From Nocardioidaceae bacterium (GTDB taxonomy: Bacteria; Actinomycetota; Actinomycetes; Propionibacteriales; Nocardioidaceae): DNA of 15,948 bases. A model generated the notes under the pieces. It did not search any database, was not told the DNA's origin, and worked only from the letters and a program-made list of their open reading frames with translations. The DNA is taken from positions 1 through 15,948 of the forward strand of contig JAGQUE010000106.1 in assembly GCA_020438665.1 (NCBI GenBank). Reading direction: 5' to 3'. The position numbers and the translations under genes were made by a program. This document shows, piece by piece, positions 8,191-15,154 of the stretch. The stretch's first letter is position 1. Every line of letters begins with the position of its first letter.

Positions 8191-9126
8191 TCAGGCCGCG
8201 CTGCGCGCGGTCGTCGCGACGCGGAAGTGCTGCTCGGGGGCGGGGAAGCCCGCCGCGCCGCAGACCTCCACGATGGCCGCGTTGGTGGCGAAGTAGACGC
8301 CCCAGTAGTGGTCGTTGTGGCAGAACGGCCGCACGCAGAGCACCGGCCCCGAGAGCGTGAACGTCAGCACCTCGACGCTCGGCGCGGGCGCGTCGAGGAC
8401 GTTCGGGATCTGCGCGACGCGCTCGCGGAGGAGCGCGATGGCGCGCGGCACGTCGACCGTGTGGTCGAGCTGCGCCACGAGCTCCACGCGCCGGTACGGG
8501 TTCGCGGTGTAGTTCTGCATGGTGTCGGCGAAGATCTTGTTGTTGCCGACGATGGTCTTCACGTTGTCCGGCGAGTCGATCACCGTCACGAAGAGGCCGA
8601 TCTCACGCACCGTCCCGGTCACGCCGCCGGCCGTCACGAAGTCGCCGACGCGGATCGGCCGCAGGAAGATCATGAAGATCCCCGCCGCGAAGTTCGCGAG
8701 CAGACCGGACCACGCGAGGCCGATGGCGACGCCCGCCGCGGCGAAGAGCGCCGCGAACGACGCCGTGTCGACGCCGAACACCGAGAGCACCGCGACGATC
8801 AGCAAGACGTCGAGCACGATGCGCAGCGACGCCGACAGGTAGCGCTCGAGCGTCGGATCGAAGTTCCGCTTCTCCATCGCGCGGCGGGCGACGCGGCCGA
8901 TGAAGTTGATGATCCAGCGCCCGACGACCCACACCACGATCGCGCCGAGGACCATCAGGCCGATGGTGACGGCCTTGTCGGTGATGGTGTGCGTCAGCGA
9001 GTCGAACCACGACGCGCTCGTCGTGGTGGTCGTGGTGACTGGGGGTTCCACGGAGGTCGTGGTCGTGGTGGCCTGGGCGGCCTGGCCCACGAGGAGCTCG
9101 GTCAGGAACGAGATGGACGAGTGCAT
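8191..9126 (-). CDS. mscS: MscS-family mechanosensitive ion channel
   Basis: This 311-residue inner-membrane channel opens under membrane tension to release solutes during hypo-osmotic shock. I start it at the ATG at 9126, which has AGAGGTG about 8 bases upstream. The longer frame to 9288 adds only an Arg/Ala-rich stretch. A hydrophobic N-terminus (about 4-18) is followed by a Thr-rich segment (20-37). Transmembrane helices lie at about 51-75 and 100-119. The pore-lining helix is at about 123-150 with the small-residue pattern ALFAAAGVAIGLAWSGLLAN and then FLRPIRVGDFV. The cytoplasmic beta domain follows, with GTVREIGLF, NNKIFADTMQNYT and RRVEL, then the C-terminal alpha/beta domain (about 215-300). 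Layout and length match E. coli MscS. The Thr-rich segment is unusual. It may be a monocistronic gene. Confidence 0.93.
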   Translation of the reverse strand: MHSSISFLTELLVGQAAQATTTTTSVEPPVTTTTTTSASWFDSLTHTITDKAVTIGLMVLGAIVVWVVGRWIINFIGRVARRAMEKRNFDPTLERYLSASLRIVLDVLLIVAVLSVFGVDTASFAALFAAAGVAIGLAWSGLLANFAAGIFMIFLRPIRVGDFVTAGGVTGTVREIGLFVTVIDSPDNVKTIVGNNKIFADTMQNYTANPYRRVELVAQLDHTVDVPRAIALLRERVAQIPNVLDAPAPSVEVLTFTLSGPVLCVRPFCHNDHYWGVYFATNAAIVEVCGAAGFPAPEQHFRVATTARSAA

Positions 9127-9189
9127 GGCAGCGACACCTCTGCGAACGGGGGGGGCCGCCAGGGCGGGGGCCCTGCGCGGACGGTTCAC

Positions 9190-9223
9190 AATGCGCATTA
9201 TCCCGAGGGGAGCCGCAGCGCAA
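9190..9223 (-). promoter_or_regulatory. Possible mscS promoter overlapping a perfect 10-bp palindrome
   Basis: The 150 bases between mscS and the divergent acetyltransferase hold no gene. On the minus strand GATAAT (9197-9202) resembles a -10 box, with TTGCGC (9218-9223) upstream as a weak -35 at 15 bases, shorter than ideal. The -10 overlaps the palindrome AATGCGCATT (9190-9199), a possible operator. This AT-rich patch stands out in GC-rich surroundings. Confidence 0.3.
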
Positions 9224-9276
9224 CGGCGCCTGCGGGCGACGTTGACGGGGCGCGTCGCGCGGCGGACCATCGCCGC

Positions 9277-9753
9277 ATGCTGGCCCACCCGCTCATCCGC
9301 CCCGTCGAGGCCCGCGACGTCCCGGCCGTCGTCGCGCTCGTGACCGAGGTGCTCGCCGAGTTCGATCTGGCGTTCGGGGACGGCTCGGCCACCGACGCGC
9401 AGCTGTTCGGCCTCCCGGGCGCCTACACCAGCGCCGGTGGCGCCTTCTGGGTGGCCGAGGCCGAGGACGGCGCGCTCGTCGGCACGATCGGCGCCTATCC
9501 GGTCCGCGATGAGGTCACCGTCGAGCTGCGCAAGATGTACGTGCTCCCGAGCACCCGCGGGACGGGGCTCGGGCAGCGGCTCTTCGACGTGCTCGTGGCG
9601 TGGGCGCGGGAGCGCGGCGTCGCGCGCGTGGTGCTCGACACCACCGAGCAGATGAAGGGCGCGATCCGCTTCTACGAGCGGAACGGCTTCGCGCGCGACG
9701 ACGCCTTCATCAGCGGGAGCCGCTGCTCGCGCGGCTACGTGCTCGCGCTCTGA
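9277..9753 (+). CDS. GNAT-family N-acetyltransferase
   Basis: The 158-residue product is a single GNAT domain that moves an acetyl group from acetyl-CoA to an amine; the substrate cannot be told. Strand 1 with LIRPVEARDVPAVVALV (6-22) opens the fold. The central beta hairpin runs AFWVAEAEDGALVGTIGAYP. Motif A follows, with VELRKMYVLPSTRGTGLGQRL (RGTGLG is the acetyl-CoA pyrophosphate loop). Motif B contains RFYERNGFARDDAF near the C-terminus. The ATG at 9277 gives a normal GNAT length; no strong ribosome site is seen. It is the only plus-strand gene in the window. It is divergent from mscS and convergent with the next gene, only three bases separating the stops. Confidence 0.9.
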   Translation: MLAHPLIRPVEARDVPAVVALVTEVLAEFDLAFGDGSATDAQLFGLPGAYTSAGGAFWVAEAEDGALVGTIGAYPVRDEVTVELRKMYVLPSTRGTGLGQRLFDVLVAWARERGVARVVLDTTEQMKGAIRFYERNGFARDDAFISGSRCSRGYVLAL

Positions 9754-9756
9754 CGG

Positions 9757-10203
9757 CTACCCGTCGTCGTCGGGCGCGACCCAGCTGAGCAGGGTGCAGA
9801 CGGGGTCCTCGAAGACCGGGCGGAAGCCGAGCGCGACGTACAGGGCGCGCGCGCGGTGGTTGTCGTGCTCGACCTCGCAGCTGACGGCGACGCCGCGCGC
9901 CCGGGCCTCGTCGAGCAGCGCGCGGACGAGGCGCGTCCCGAGGCCGCGGCCGCGGTGCGCCGGGAGGAGCGTCACGTCGAGGAGGCGCAGCTCGTCGCGC
10001 CGTCGGTGCACGTAGAGGCGGCCGACGGCGGCGCCGTCGAGCTCGACGACGGCGAGGTCGGCGCCGGGGTAGGCGCGGACGTAGTGGGCGTGCTGCGCGT
10101 CGGCTTCGCGCGCGGCGGCGGCCTCGCGGCGTCCCGGGCGCGCGGTGAGCCACAGCGCGCGGAGGAAGGGGAGGTCGGCGTCGGTGACCGGGCGGAGCGT
10201 CAG
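9757..10203 (-). CDS. GNAT-family N-acetyltransferase with a non-canonical start
   Basis: This is a second, unrelated single-domain GNAT of about 148 residues. The fold begins TLRPVTDADLPFLRALW and continues with DLAVVELDGAAVGRLYVH. Motif A is LRLLDVTLLPAHRGRGLGTRL (RGRGLG loop), and the end has EVEHDNHRARALYVALGFRP. The substrate is unknown. The frame is open back to a TGA at 10234-10236 inside flgL but has no ATG, GTG or TTG before GTG 10011. Starting at 10011 would delete the first half of the domain. I therefore place the start at CTG 10203; CTG 10224 is also possible. A rare start codon, translational coupling to flgL or a base error near the start would each explain it. It follows flgL directly in the same direction. 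Confidence 0.75.
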   Translation of the reverse strand: MTLRPVTDADLPFLRALWLTARPGRREAAAAREADAQHAHYVRAYPGADLAVVELDGAAVGRLYVHRRRDELRLLDVTLLPAHRGRGLGTRLVRALLDEARARGVAVSCEVEHDNHRARALYVALGFRPVFEDPVCTLLSWVAPDDDG

Positions 10204-10228
10204 CGGTCCGAGGGTCGCCGCCAGCGTG

Positions 10229-11107
10229 CTAGCTCATCCAGGCGTGACCCACGCGCGCCATCAGCTGCTTCGAGGTCTCGACGACCGTCTGCAGCATCGT
10301 CTGCGCCGAGGTCAGCTCGGGGGCGAGCTTCGCCACGTCGACGCCCATCAGGTTCGCCTTCTCGAGCCCGATGTTGGTCTTCACGTCGTCCGAGACGCTC
10401 GCGATCTCCGAGAGCTGGTTCAGCCGCGACCCGACCTCCGTCCGCGCGAGCAGCACCGTCTGCCGCGCGAAGTCGAGGTCGTCGAGCGTCTGCCCGAGCC
10501 CGATGTTGCCCGGCGTGCCCTTCAGCGCGTCGATCAGGTCGGAGAGGCTCTTGATGACCTCGTTGCCCGACCCGAACACCGTGCTCCCCGAGAGCGTCGC
10601 CTCGATCTTCGCGCCCGGGCCGACCTCGACGAAGCGCGCCCCGTCGTCGCCCTGGAACCCGGCCGCGGCCTGCGGCGGCCGGTTCTCCGCGCGCCCCGTG
10701 AACAGGTACTTCTCGCCGTCGTAGCGCTGGTTCACGAGCGACATCATCTGGTTGAGCAGCCCCTCGGCCTCCTGCGCGCCGTTCGCGCGGTCCTGGGCGT
10801 TGAGGGTGTCGTTGTTCATCGACAGCGCGAGCTCCTTCGCCCGCACCAGCATCTCGTGCATGCTCCCGAGCACGCCGTCCGCCGTCTTCAGGTCCGTCTC
10901 GACCCGCGTCCGGTTGCCCGCGAGCCGCTCGAGCCGCGAGTCGAACTTGTTCAGCTGGTTCAGCCGCTGCGCCACCACCGGGTCGTCGCTCGGCTGCTCC
11001 ACCGCCGACAGCGCCGACAGCTTCGCGCTCGTCTTCACCACCGCCGCGGACGCGCGGTCCGAGTTGATGCGCACCATGTTGTTCAGGAAGGACTGCGTGA
11101 TCCGCAT
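10229..11107 (-). CDS. flgL: Flagellar hook-filament junction protein FlgL (HAP3)
   Basis: FlgL forms the ring between FlgK and the flagellin filament. The 292-residue length is normal. The flagellin-like N-terminal helices run from MRITQSFLNNMV through SAVEQPSDDPVVAQRL (about 34-49), whose P-S-D-D-P motif is conserved in FlgL and flagellins. Helices with RVETDLKTADGVLGSMHEML and NQRYDGEKYLFTG follow. A small central domain lies at about 150-205. The C-terminal helices include RTEVGSRLNQLSEIA and end in a segment matching flagellin C-termini. It starts 12 bases after flgK with TAGGAG as ribosome site, the TAG being the flgK stop. No csrA or fliW follows, although these often sit next to flgL in other bacteria. 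It belongs to the flgG-A-I-J-M-N-K-L operon and is exported by the flagellar type III system. Confidence 0.95.
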   Translation of the reverse strand: MRITQSFLNNMVRINSDRASAAVVKTSAKLSALSAVEQPSDDPVVAQRLNQLNKFDSRLERLAGNRTRVETDLKTADGVLGSMHEMLVRAKELALSMNNDTLNAQDRANGAQEAEGLLNQMMSLVNQRYDGEKYLFTGRAENRPPQAAAGFQGDDGARFVEVGPGAKIEATLSGSTVFGSGNEVIKSLSDLIDALKGTPGNIGLGQTLDDLDFARQTVLLARTEVGSRLNQLSEIASVSDDVKTNIGLEKANLMGVDVAKLAPELTSAQTMLQTVVETSKQLMARVGHAWMS

Positions 11108-11119
11108 CGTCAGCGGCTC

Positions 11120-12502
11120 CTACTGAACCAGGTTCAGGATGGTGGTGGTCATTTCCTGGACGCTCTGGATGACGGTGCTCGCGGCGTCGATGGCCGTGTT
11201 GGCCGCGGCGATCCGCTGGAGCTCCTCGTCGATCGAGACGCCCGTCTCCGACGCGAGCAGGTTCTGCAGCTGGTCCACGCTCGACTGCTCGAGCGTCGCG
11301 CCCGAGGTCGCCCGCAGGTACGCCGTCGTCACGTCGCTCCCGAGCTTCTCCCAGGCGAGGTTCACCGAGGAGCCGTCCGGGAGCACACCCGACTGCGCGA
11401 AGAGGTCGGTCAGCAGCTGGAAGTTCGCGTTGTCACCCGGGACGCCCGTCGGGTCGAGCGCGCCCGCGACGTTCTCCGGGTGCCCGGCGACGTCGTTCGA
11501 CAGGTTCATGAGCCCCGCCGCGCCGTCGACCGACGCCGGCAGCTCGAAGAAGCTGAACCCCGTGCCACCATTCAGGTTGTAGCCCGACTGGTGCTGGATG
11601 TTGAACGCCTCCATCATGTGGTAGGCGATCTCGTCGAGGCGCTTCACGGCCGGCGCGAGCGACTCGTTGTAGCTCTCCATGAGGCCGCCGAGCTCGCCGC
11701 CGAGCGCCGTCTTGCCCTCGAGCACCTGGCCGTCCGAGCGCACGAACGAGAAGCTCATCTGCTGCTGCGGCGGCTGCGCGACCTCGACCTGGATGGCCGT
11801 CGGGAACGTCGACTCGACGAGCGGCCGCCCGCCCGTCGTCGAGATGTGCACCGTGCCGTCGCCGCGCGAGAGCACGTCGATGCCGACCATCCCGGAGAGC
11901 TGGCTGATGAGGTCGCTCCGGCGCGAGATCAGCGAGTTCGACTCGTCACCCGGGCGCGCCGAGCGGATCCGCCCGTTCAGCGCCGCGATCTCCGACGTGA
12001 TGGCGTTCACGCTCGTCGCGACCGCCTGCGCCGTCGCCGCCGCGCCATCGCGCGCCTCGACGAGCTGCGTGCGCGTCGACGCGAACGTCGACCCGAGGAG
12101 GTTCGCCGACTGCAGCACCTGCGTGCGCTCGTTCAGGCTCGACGGGTTCGCGCTCGCCGCGGAGAGCGCCTGCTCGAAGTCGCGCAGGCTCGGCCCGATG
12201 CCGATGCCGTCGAGGTCGTTGGTCGCCTGCTCCGCCGCCGACAGGTGCGTGAGCTGGCTCTGGTGGAAGCCGAGGCGGCCCTGCGTCGTGGCGAGGCTGC
12301 GCTCGAGGAGGGCGCTGCGGATGGCGACGGGCGTCCCGGCGAGCACGCCGAGGCCGCCGTACTGGGCCGACAGGGGCACGATCTCGTGCGCATATCCCGG
12401 GGTGTTCACGTTCGCGATGTTGCGCGAGGCGTTGGCGACCACGGTCTGCCCGGCGTTCAATCCGCCGGTCGCTTGCGAGAGGATTTGCTGGATCGTGCTC
12501 AT
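11120..12502 (-). CDS. flgK: Flagellar hook-associated protein FlgK (HAP1)
   Basis: FlgK is the first hook-filament junction protein. At 460 residues it is within the family range but shorter than the 547-residue Salmonella protein, consistent with a small variable domain. The N-terminal rod/hook signature ANASRNIANVNTPGYA (23-38) is clear. Long helices follow, with SLRDFEQALSAASANPSSL and a segment near SNSLISRRSDLISQLSGMVG. The middle contains TTGGRPLVES and GGELGGLMESYNESLAP. The C-terminus has SVDEQ-like and NTAIDAASTVIQSVQEM helices, as in other hook and rod proteins. The upstream gap to flgN is 49 bases. GGGA about 8 bases before the ATG is a weak ribosome site. FlgN, encoded just upstream, is its export chaperone in other bacteria. 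Confidence 0.95.
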   Translation of the reverse strand: MSTIQQILSQATGGLNAGQTVVANASRNIANVNTPGYAHEIVPLSAQYGGLGVLAGTPVAIRSALLERSLATTQGRLGFHQSQLTHLSAAEQATNDLDGIGIGPSLRDFEQALSAASANPSSLNERTQVLQSANLLGSTFASTRTQLVEARDGAAATAQAVATSVNAITSEIAALNGRIRSARPGDESNSLISRRSDLISQLSGMVGIDVLSRGDGTVHISTTGGRPLVESTFPTAIQVEVAQPPQQQMSFSFVRSDGQVLEGKTALGGELGGLMESYNESLAPAVKRLDEIAYHMMEAFNIQHQSGYNLNGGTGFSFFELPASVDGAAGLMNLSNDVAGHPENVAGALDPTGVPGDNANFQLLTDLFAQSGVLPDGSSVNLAWEKLGSDVTTAYLRATSGATLEQSSVDQLQNLLASETGVSIDEELQRIAAANTAIDAASTVIQSVQEMTTTILNLVQ

Positions 12503-12551
12503 GGCCGTTGTCCCGTTCGACTCCTCGTGGGGGTCCCCTTCGTCGGGGTGG

Positions 12552-13082
12552 TCAGATGTTGATCTCGAGGCTCGACGCGCCCGTCACGAGCTTCGTGCGC
12601 GAGCGTCCGCGCTTCGTGTAGACCGTCGCCTCCGCGGCGGGCTCGCCGCTCGTCGCGAGCGCCCACCAGGCCGAGATGACCTGGAGCCCGCGCTTCGCGT
12701 GGACCTGGTTGACGTGCTGCAGCTCCGCGAGCGCCTGCGTCAGCGAGAGGAGCTCGCTCACGCGCTCGGTCGCGACCTCGCGCTCGCCCTCGGGCAGCGC
12801 CCGCACCACGGCGGACAGCCCGTCGTCGAGGGTCACCGGCAGGGAGAGCACGTCCACGACGGCCTCCGCGCGGTCGCGCGTCGCGTTGGTCGCGTCGCCG
12901 AGGTCGTCCGTGAGGCGGCGGATCTCCTCCGACACCTCCTCGAGCGCGCTCGGCTCGCTCCGGAGCTCGGCGCGGTAGCCGACGAGCGCCACGAGCTGCC
13001 GCTGCGAGGCCGAGACGAGCGCGTCGAGGACGGCCGTCTGCACCTCGAGCGCCTCGCAGAGGCTCGCGACCACCGCGCGCAT
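12552..13082 (-). CDS. flgN: FlgN-like flagellar export chaperone
   Basis: FlgN binds the C-terminal regions of FlgK and FlgL and brings them to the flagellar export gate. This 176-residue protein is almost entirely predicted helix, with heptad-like Leu/Val/Ala spacing and long helices at about 1-45 and 85-135. The C-terminus reads VYTKRGRSRT and ends SLEINI. A Y-x-x-x-G turn near the C-terminus is common in FlgN-like proteins, which are weakly conserved, so position carries much of the call. It sits between flgM and flgK as in many flagellar operons. Its ATG shares one base with the flgM stop (TGATG). A GTG one codon earlier (13085) is equally possible. Both point to coupled translation with flgM. 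Confidence 0.85.
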   Translation of the reverse strand: MRAVVASLCEALEVQTAVLDALVSASQRQLVALVGYRAELRSEPSALEEVSEEIRRLTDDLGDATNATRDRAEAVVDVLSLPVTLDDGLSAVVRALPEGEREVATERVSELLSLTQALAELQHVNQVHAKRGLQVISAWWALATSGEPAAEATVYTKRGRSRTKLVTGASSLEINI

Positions 13083-13387
13083 CACTCGAGCCCGTCGCCG
13101 AAGGCGTCGTCGAGGATGCGGTCGGCGAGCGCGTCGGCGTCGACGCTGTAGCGCCCCTCCGCGATGGCGTCCTTCAGCGACGCGAGCGTCGAGGCGTCGA
13201 GGCGCGCCGTCTCGGCCTTCGCCGTCTCGATGGCCTTCCGCGCGTCGACGGTGCTCCCGGCGACCTCGGTGGAGGTCTTCGGGGCGCCGCTCTCGGACGT
13301 GACGGCCGGCGCGCGGCGGGAGCGCCCCACGGCGCTGGCGGCGGTGTCGCGAACTGGCTTGGAGGTCAAAGGTCTCGTCGGGTCCAT
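13082..13387 (-). CDS. flgM: Anti-sigma-28 factor FlgM
   Basis: FlgM binds the flagellar sigma factor FliA and blocks late flagellar promoters until it is exported through the finished hook. The 101 residues fit the family. The N-terminal half is disordered in type, rich in Ser/Thr/Ala/Arg. The C-terminal helical part (about 55-101) has the recognisable pattern RLDASTLASLKDAIAEGRYSVD then ADALADRILDDAF; the G-R-Y-x-V-D turn before the last helix is typical. I start at the ATG at 13387, with AGGG about 8 bases before it. The TTG at 13405 would add six residues but has no ribosome site. An inverted-repeat region lies just upstream. Its place before flgN and flgK is the common order. Confidence 0.9.
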   Translation of the reverse strand: MDPTRPLTSKPVRDTAASAVGRSRRAPAVTSESGAPKTSTEVAGSTVDARKAIETAKAETARLDASTLASLKDAIAEGRYSVDADALADRILDDAFGDGLE

Positions 13388-13417
13388 GGTCTCAACCCTG
13401 GTCAAGGGAAGCTGGCG

Positions 13418-13464
13418 ATAGGGTCAACGGGTCTCCCTATAAGGAACATAAACCGAGACCCTAT
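13418..13464 (-). promoter_or_regulatory. Interlocking inverted repeats between flgJ and flgM
   Basis: Two perfect inverted repeats share the same arms region. ATAGGGTC (13418-13425) pairs with GACCCTAT (13457-13464). GGGTCTC (13429-13435) pairs with GAGACCC (13455-13461). GGTCTC recurs at 13389-13394, just before the flgM start codon. No T-tract follows on the minus strand, so a plain terminator is less likely than a regulator site, an attenuator or an RNA stem ahead of flgM. I found no clear sigma-28 or sigma-54 promoter here. The repeats are seen; the role is inferred. Confidence 0.5.
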
Positions 13465-13976
13465 TTTTCTTCGCCGCCGAATCGCTGCATGCGCTCGAGG
13501 ACCTCGGCGGCGTCGCGCCGGCGGCGGGTCCCGTCGAGCTCCTCGGGGCTCGGGAGCGCGAAGGATCCGTCGTCATCGGTATCGCCCGCATCCTCCGGCG
13601 CGGCCAGGGTCCGGTCGCGTCGCAGCTCGCCCATCGCGTGCGCGGACGCCGCGGCCGGCCCATCCCCGGCGCCCGCGGCGCGGCGCGCGTCGTCCGCGAT
13701 CATCGACGCGAGCCCGATCCCCCCCGACCGCGCGAGGTGCGTCGCGAGCCCCTCGTCGATCAGGTGCTCCACGAGCTGGTTCCCGCCGTCCTCGTCCTGC
13801 CCCGGCGCGAGCGACGCGCGCCGGAGGGCGCTCACGAGCTGCTGGAGCATCACCGCCTCGAACTGCTTGGCGACCTCCTCGACGTCGCCGCCGGCCGCTG
13901 CCGGTGACTTCAGCGGCGAGAGCGTCGCGCGCCCGAGGATCCCCTGGACGCCGAGGTCGAGGCCGCCGCCCTTCAC
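13461..13976 (-). CDS. flgJ: FlgJ-type rod-binding protein (no muramidase domain)
   Basis: FlgJ caps the growing flagellar rod in the periplasm. This 171-residue version has only the rod-binding domain, with DVEEVAKQFEAVMLQQLVSALR (about 31-52, containing the conserved K-Q-F-E-A-V-M-L), then GNQLVEHLIDEGLATHLARSGGIGLASMI. The C-terminal peptidoglycan-hydrolase domain of the enterobacterial protein is absent; single-domain FlgJ is common outside the gamma- and betaproteobacteria. In its place is a charged tail of about 60 residues rich in Arg, Asp and Glu. I start at GTG 13976, which overlaps the flgI stop (GTGA) with GGAGG 4 bases upstream. The much longer frame to 14375 is only the shadow of flgI. 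A separate lytic enzyme would be needed to open the cell wall. Confidence 0.9.
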   Translation of the reverse strand: MKGGGLDLGVQGILGRATLSPLKSPAAAGGDVEEVAKQFEAVMLQQLVSALRRASLAPGQDEDGGNQLVEHLIDEGLATHLARSGGIGLASMIADDARRAAGAGDGPAAASAHAMGELRRDRTLAAPEDAGDTDDDGSFALPSPEELDGTRRRRDAAEVLERMQRFGGEEK

Positions 13977-15154
13977 TGGACCTCCAGCTTCGCGTGGAGC
14001 GCCCCGGCCGCGTCGAGCGCCTCGAGGATGTCGACGAGCTCCTGCGCGCTCACGCCGAGCGCGTTCAGCCCCGCCACCACCTCCGCGAGGGTCGCCCCCG
14101 GCGCGAGCACCTGGAGCCCCGCCGGCTTCTCGTCCGGCTGCGCGGGCGCCGCCGCCGCCGCGCCACCAGCCGCCGCGTTCGGCGCCGCCGGCCGCGCGGG
14201 CGGCGTGATCTCGATGGTCATCCCCTCGTAGGCGATGGCGGCCTCGCTGAGCCGAACCTGCCCGCCGAGCACGACCGTGCCCGTGCGGCCGTTCACGACC
14301 ACGCGCGCGAGCCCGTCGGCCTTCACGTCGAGCCCCTCGATGCGCGCCACGAACGCCGGGATCCGCTCCTCCCACGCCTCGGGCACGGTGATCTCGATGG
14401 TGCCGCTGTCGAGGAGCTTCGCCATCGGCTCCGGCGCCGCGCCGCCCGCGCCCGTCGGGCCCGTGACCGACGCCGGGGCGCCCGTCGGCGCGGCCGCGCC
14501 CGTGTCCGCCGCGAGCGTCGGCTGGAGCCCGTTCAGCGCGTCGGCCACGTTCTGCGCGGTCTGGAAGTCGGGGCGCGTGAGCAGGAAGCGCACGACGCCG
14601 TCCTGGCCGAGCTGCACGGCGACCTCGCGCTCGACCGAGCCGCCGCCCGGGATCCGCCCGACGTTGAGCTTCGGCCGCTTGTAGCGGCGCCCGGACTCCT
14701 GCTCGGCCTCGGACCCGACCTTGAGCGGGCCCTGCGCCGTGCCGTAGGTCTCGCCGTCGGCGCCGAGGAGCGGCGTCATGAGCAGCGTCCCGCCGGCGAG
14801 GCTGCGCGCGTCGCCGATGGAGCTCACGGTCACGTCGATCGGCACGCCGGGCTTCGCGAACGCCGGCAGCTCCGCGGTCACCATGACGGCCGCGATGTTC
14901 CTGAGCAGGAGCTGCTTCTTCTCGATGCGGACGCCGAGCCGCGAGAGCATCGCCTCGAGGGACTGCGGGGTGAAGGCCGTGCGCTCGCTGTCGCCGGTGC
15001 CGTCGAGGCCGACGACGAGCCCGTAGCCGATGAGCTGGTTCGGGCGCACGCCGTCGACGTAGCCGACGTCTTTCAGCCGCACCGCGGCGGCGTCCGCCGA
15101 GGCCGCGGCGACGACGGCGAGCGCGAGCAGGAGGCGGGCGAGCGTGGACCTCAT
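13973..15154 (-). CDS. flgI: Flagellar P-ring protein FlgI
   Basis: FlgI forms the ring around the rod in the peptidoglycan layer, a part found in bacteria with an outer membrane. The 393 residues include a Sec signal peptide (1-23, ending near A-D-A-A-A). Strong family signatures follow: VRLKDVGYVDGVRPNQLIGYGLVVGLDGTGD in sequence from about 25, then LLLRNIAAVMVTAELPAFAKPG, IDVTVSSIGDARSLAGGTLL and TPLLGADGETYGTAQGPL. The C-terminus has GATLAEVVAGLNALGVS and ends GALHAKLEVQ. It is somewhat longer than usual because of two Ala/Gly/Pro-rich stretches near 217-245 and 322-347. Its ATG overlaps the flgA stop by four bases. FlgA is its assembly chaperone. flgH, which usually stands between them, is missing. 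Confidence 0.96.
   Translation of the reverse strand: MRSTLARLLLALAVVAAASADAAAVRLKDVGYVDGVRPNQLIGYGLVVGLDGTGDSERTAFTPQSLEAMLSRLGVRIEKKQLLLRNIAAVMVTAELPAFAKPGVPIDVTVSSIGDARSLAGGTLLMTPLLGADGETYGTAQGPLKVGSEAEQESGRRYKRPKLNVGRIPGGGSVEREVAVQLGQDGVVRFLLTRPDFQTAQNVADALNGLQPTLAADTGAAAPTGAPASVTGPTGAGGAAPEPMAKLLDSGTIEITVPEAWEERIPAFVARIEGLDVKADGLARVVVNGRTGTVVLGGQVRLSEAAIAYEGMTIEITPPARPAAPNAAAGGAAAAAPAQPDEKPAGLQVLAPGATLAEVVAGLNALGVSAQELVDILEALDAAGALHAKLEVQ

Noticed and set aside
9127..9288. N-terminal extension of mscS to 9288
   Set aside because: It adds an Arg/Ala-rich stretch and would remove the intergenic promoter. The ATG at 9126 has a good ribosome site.
6643..9753. 1036-codon plus-strand frame across nadB, mscS and the plus-strand GNAT
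   Set aside because: Only the last 158 codons encode a real protein. The rest is the antisense of nadB and mscS and spans the chimeric junction.
10145..12562. 805-codon plus-strand frame opposite flgL and flgK
   Set aside because: Very Arg/Leu-rich with no domain; the antisense shadow of two clear flagellar genes.
13977..14375. N-terminal extension of flgJ to 14375
   Set aside because: The extra 133 residues are an Arg/Gly-rich shadow of flgI. The GTG at 13976 has a ribosome site and starts the true rod-binding protein.
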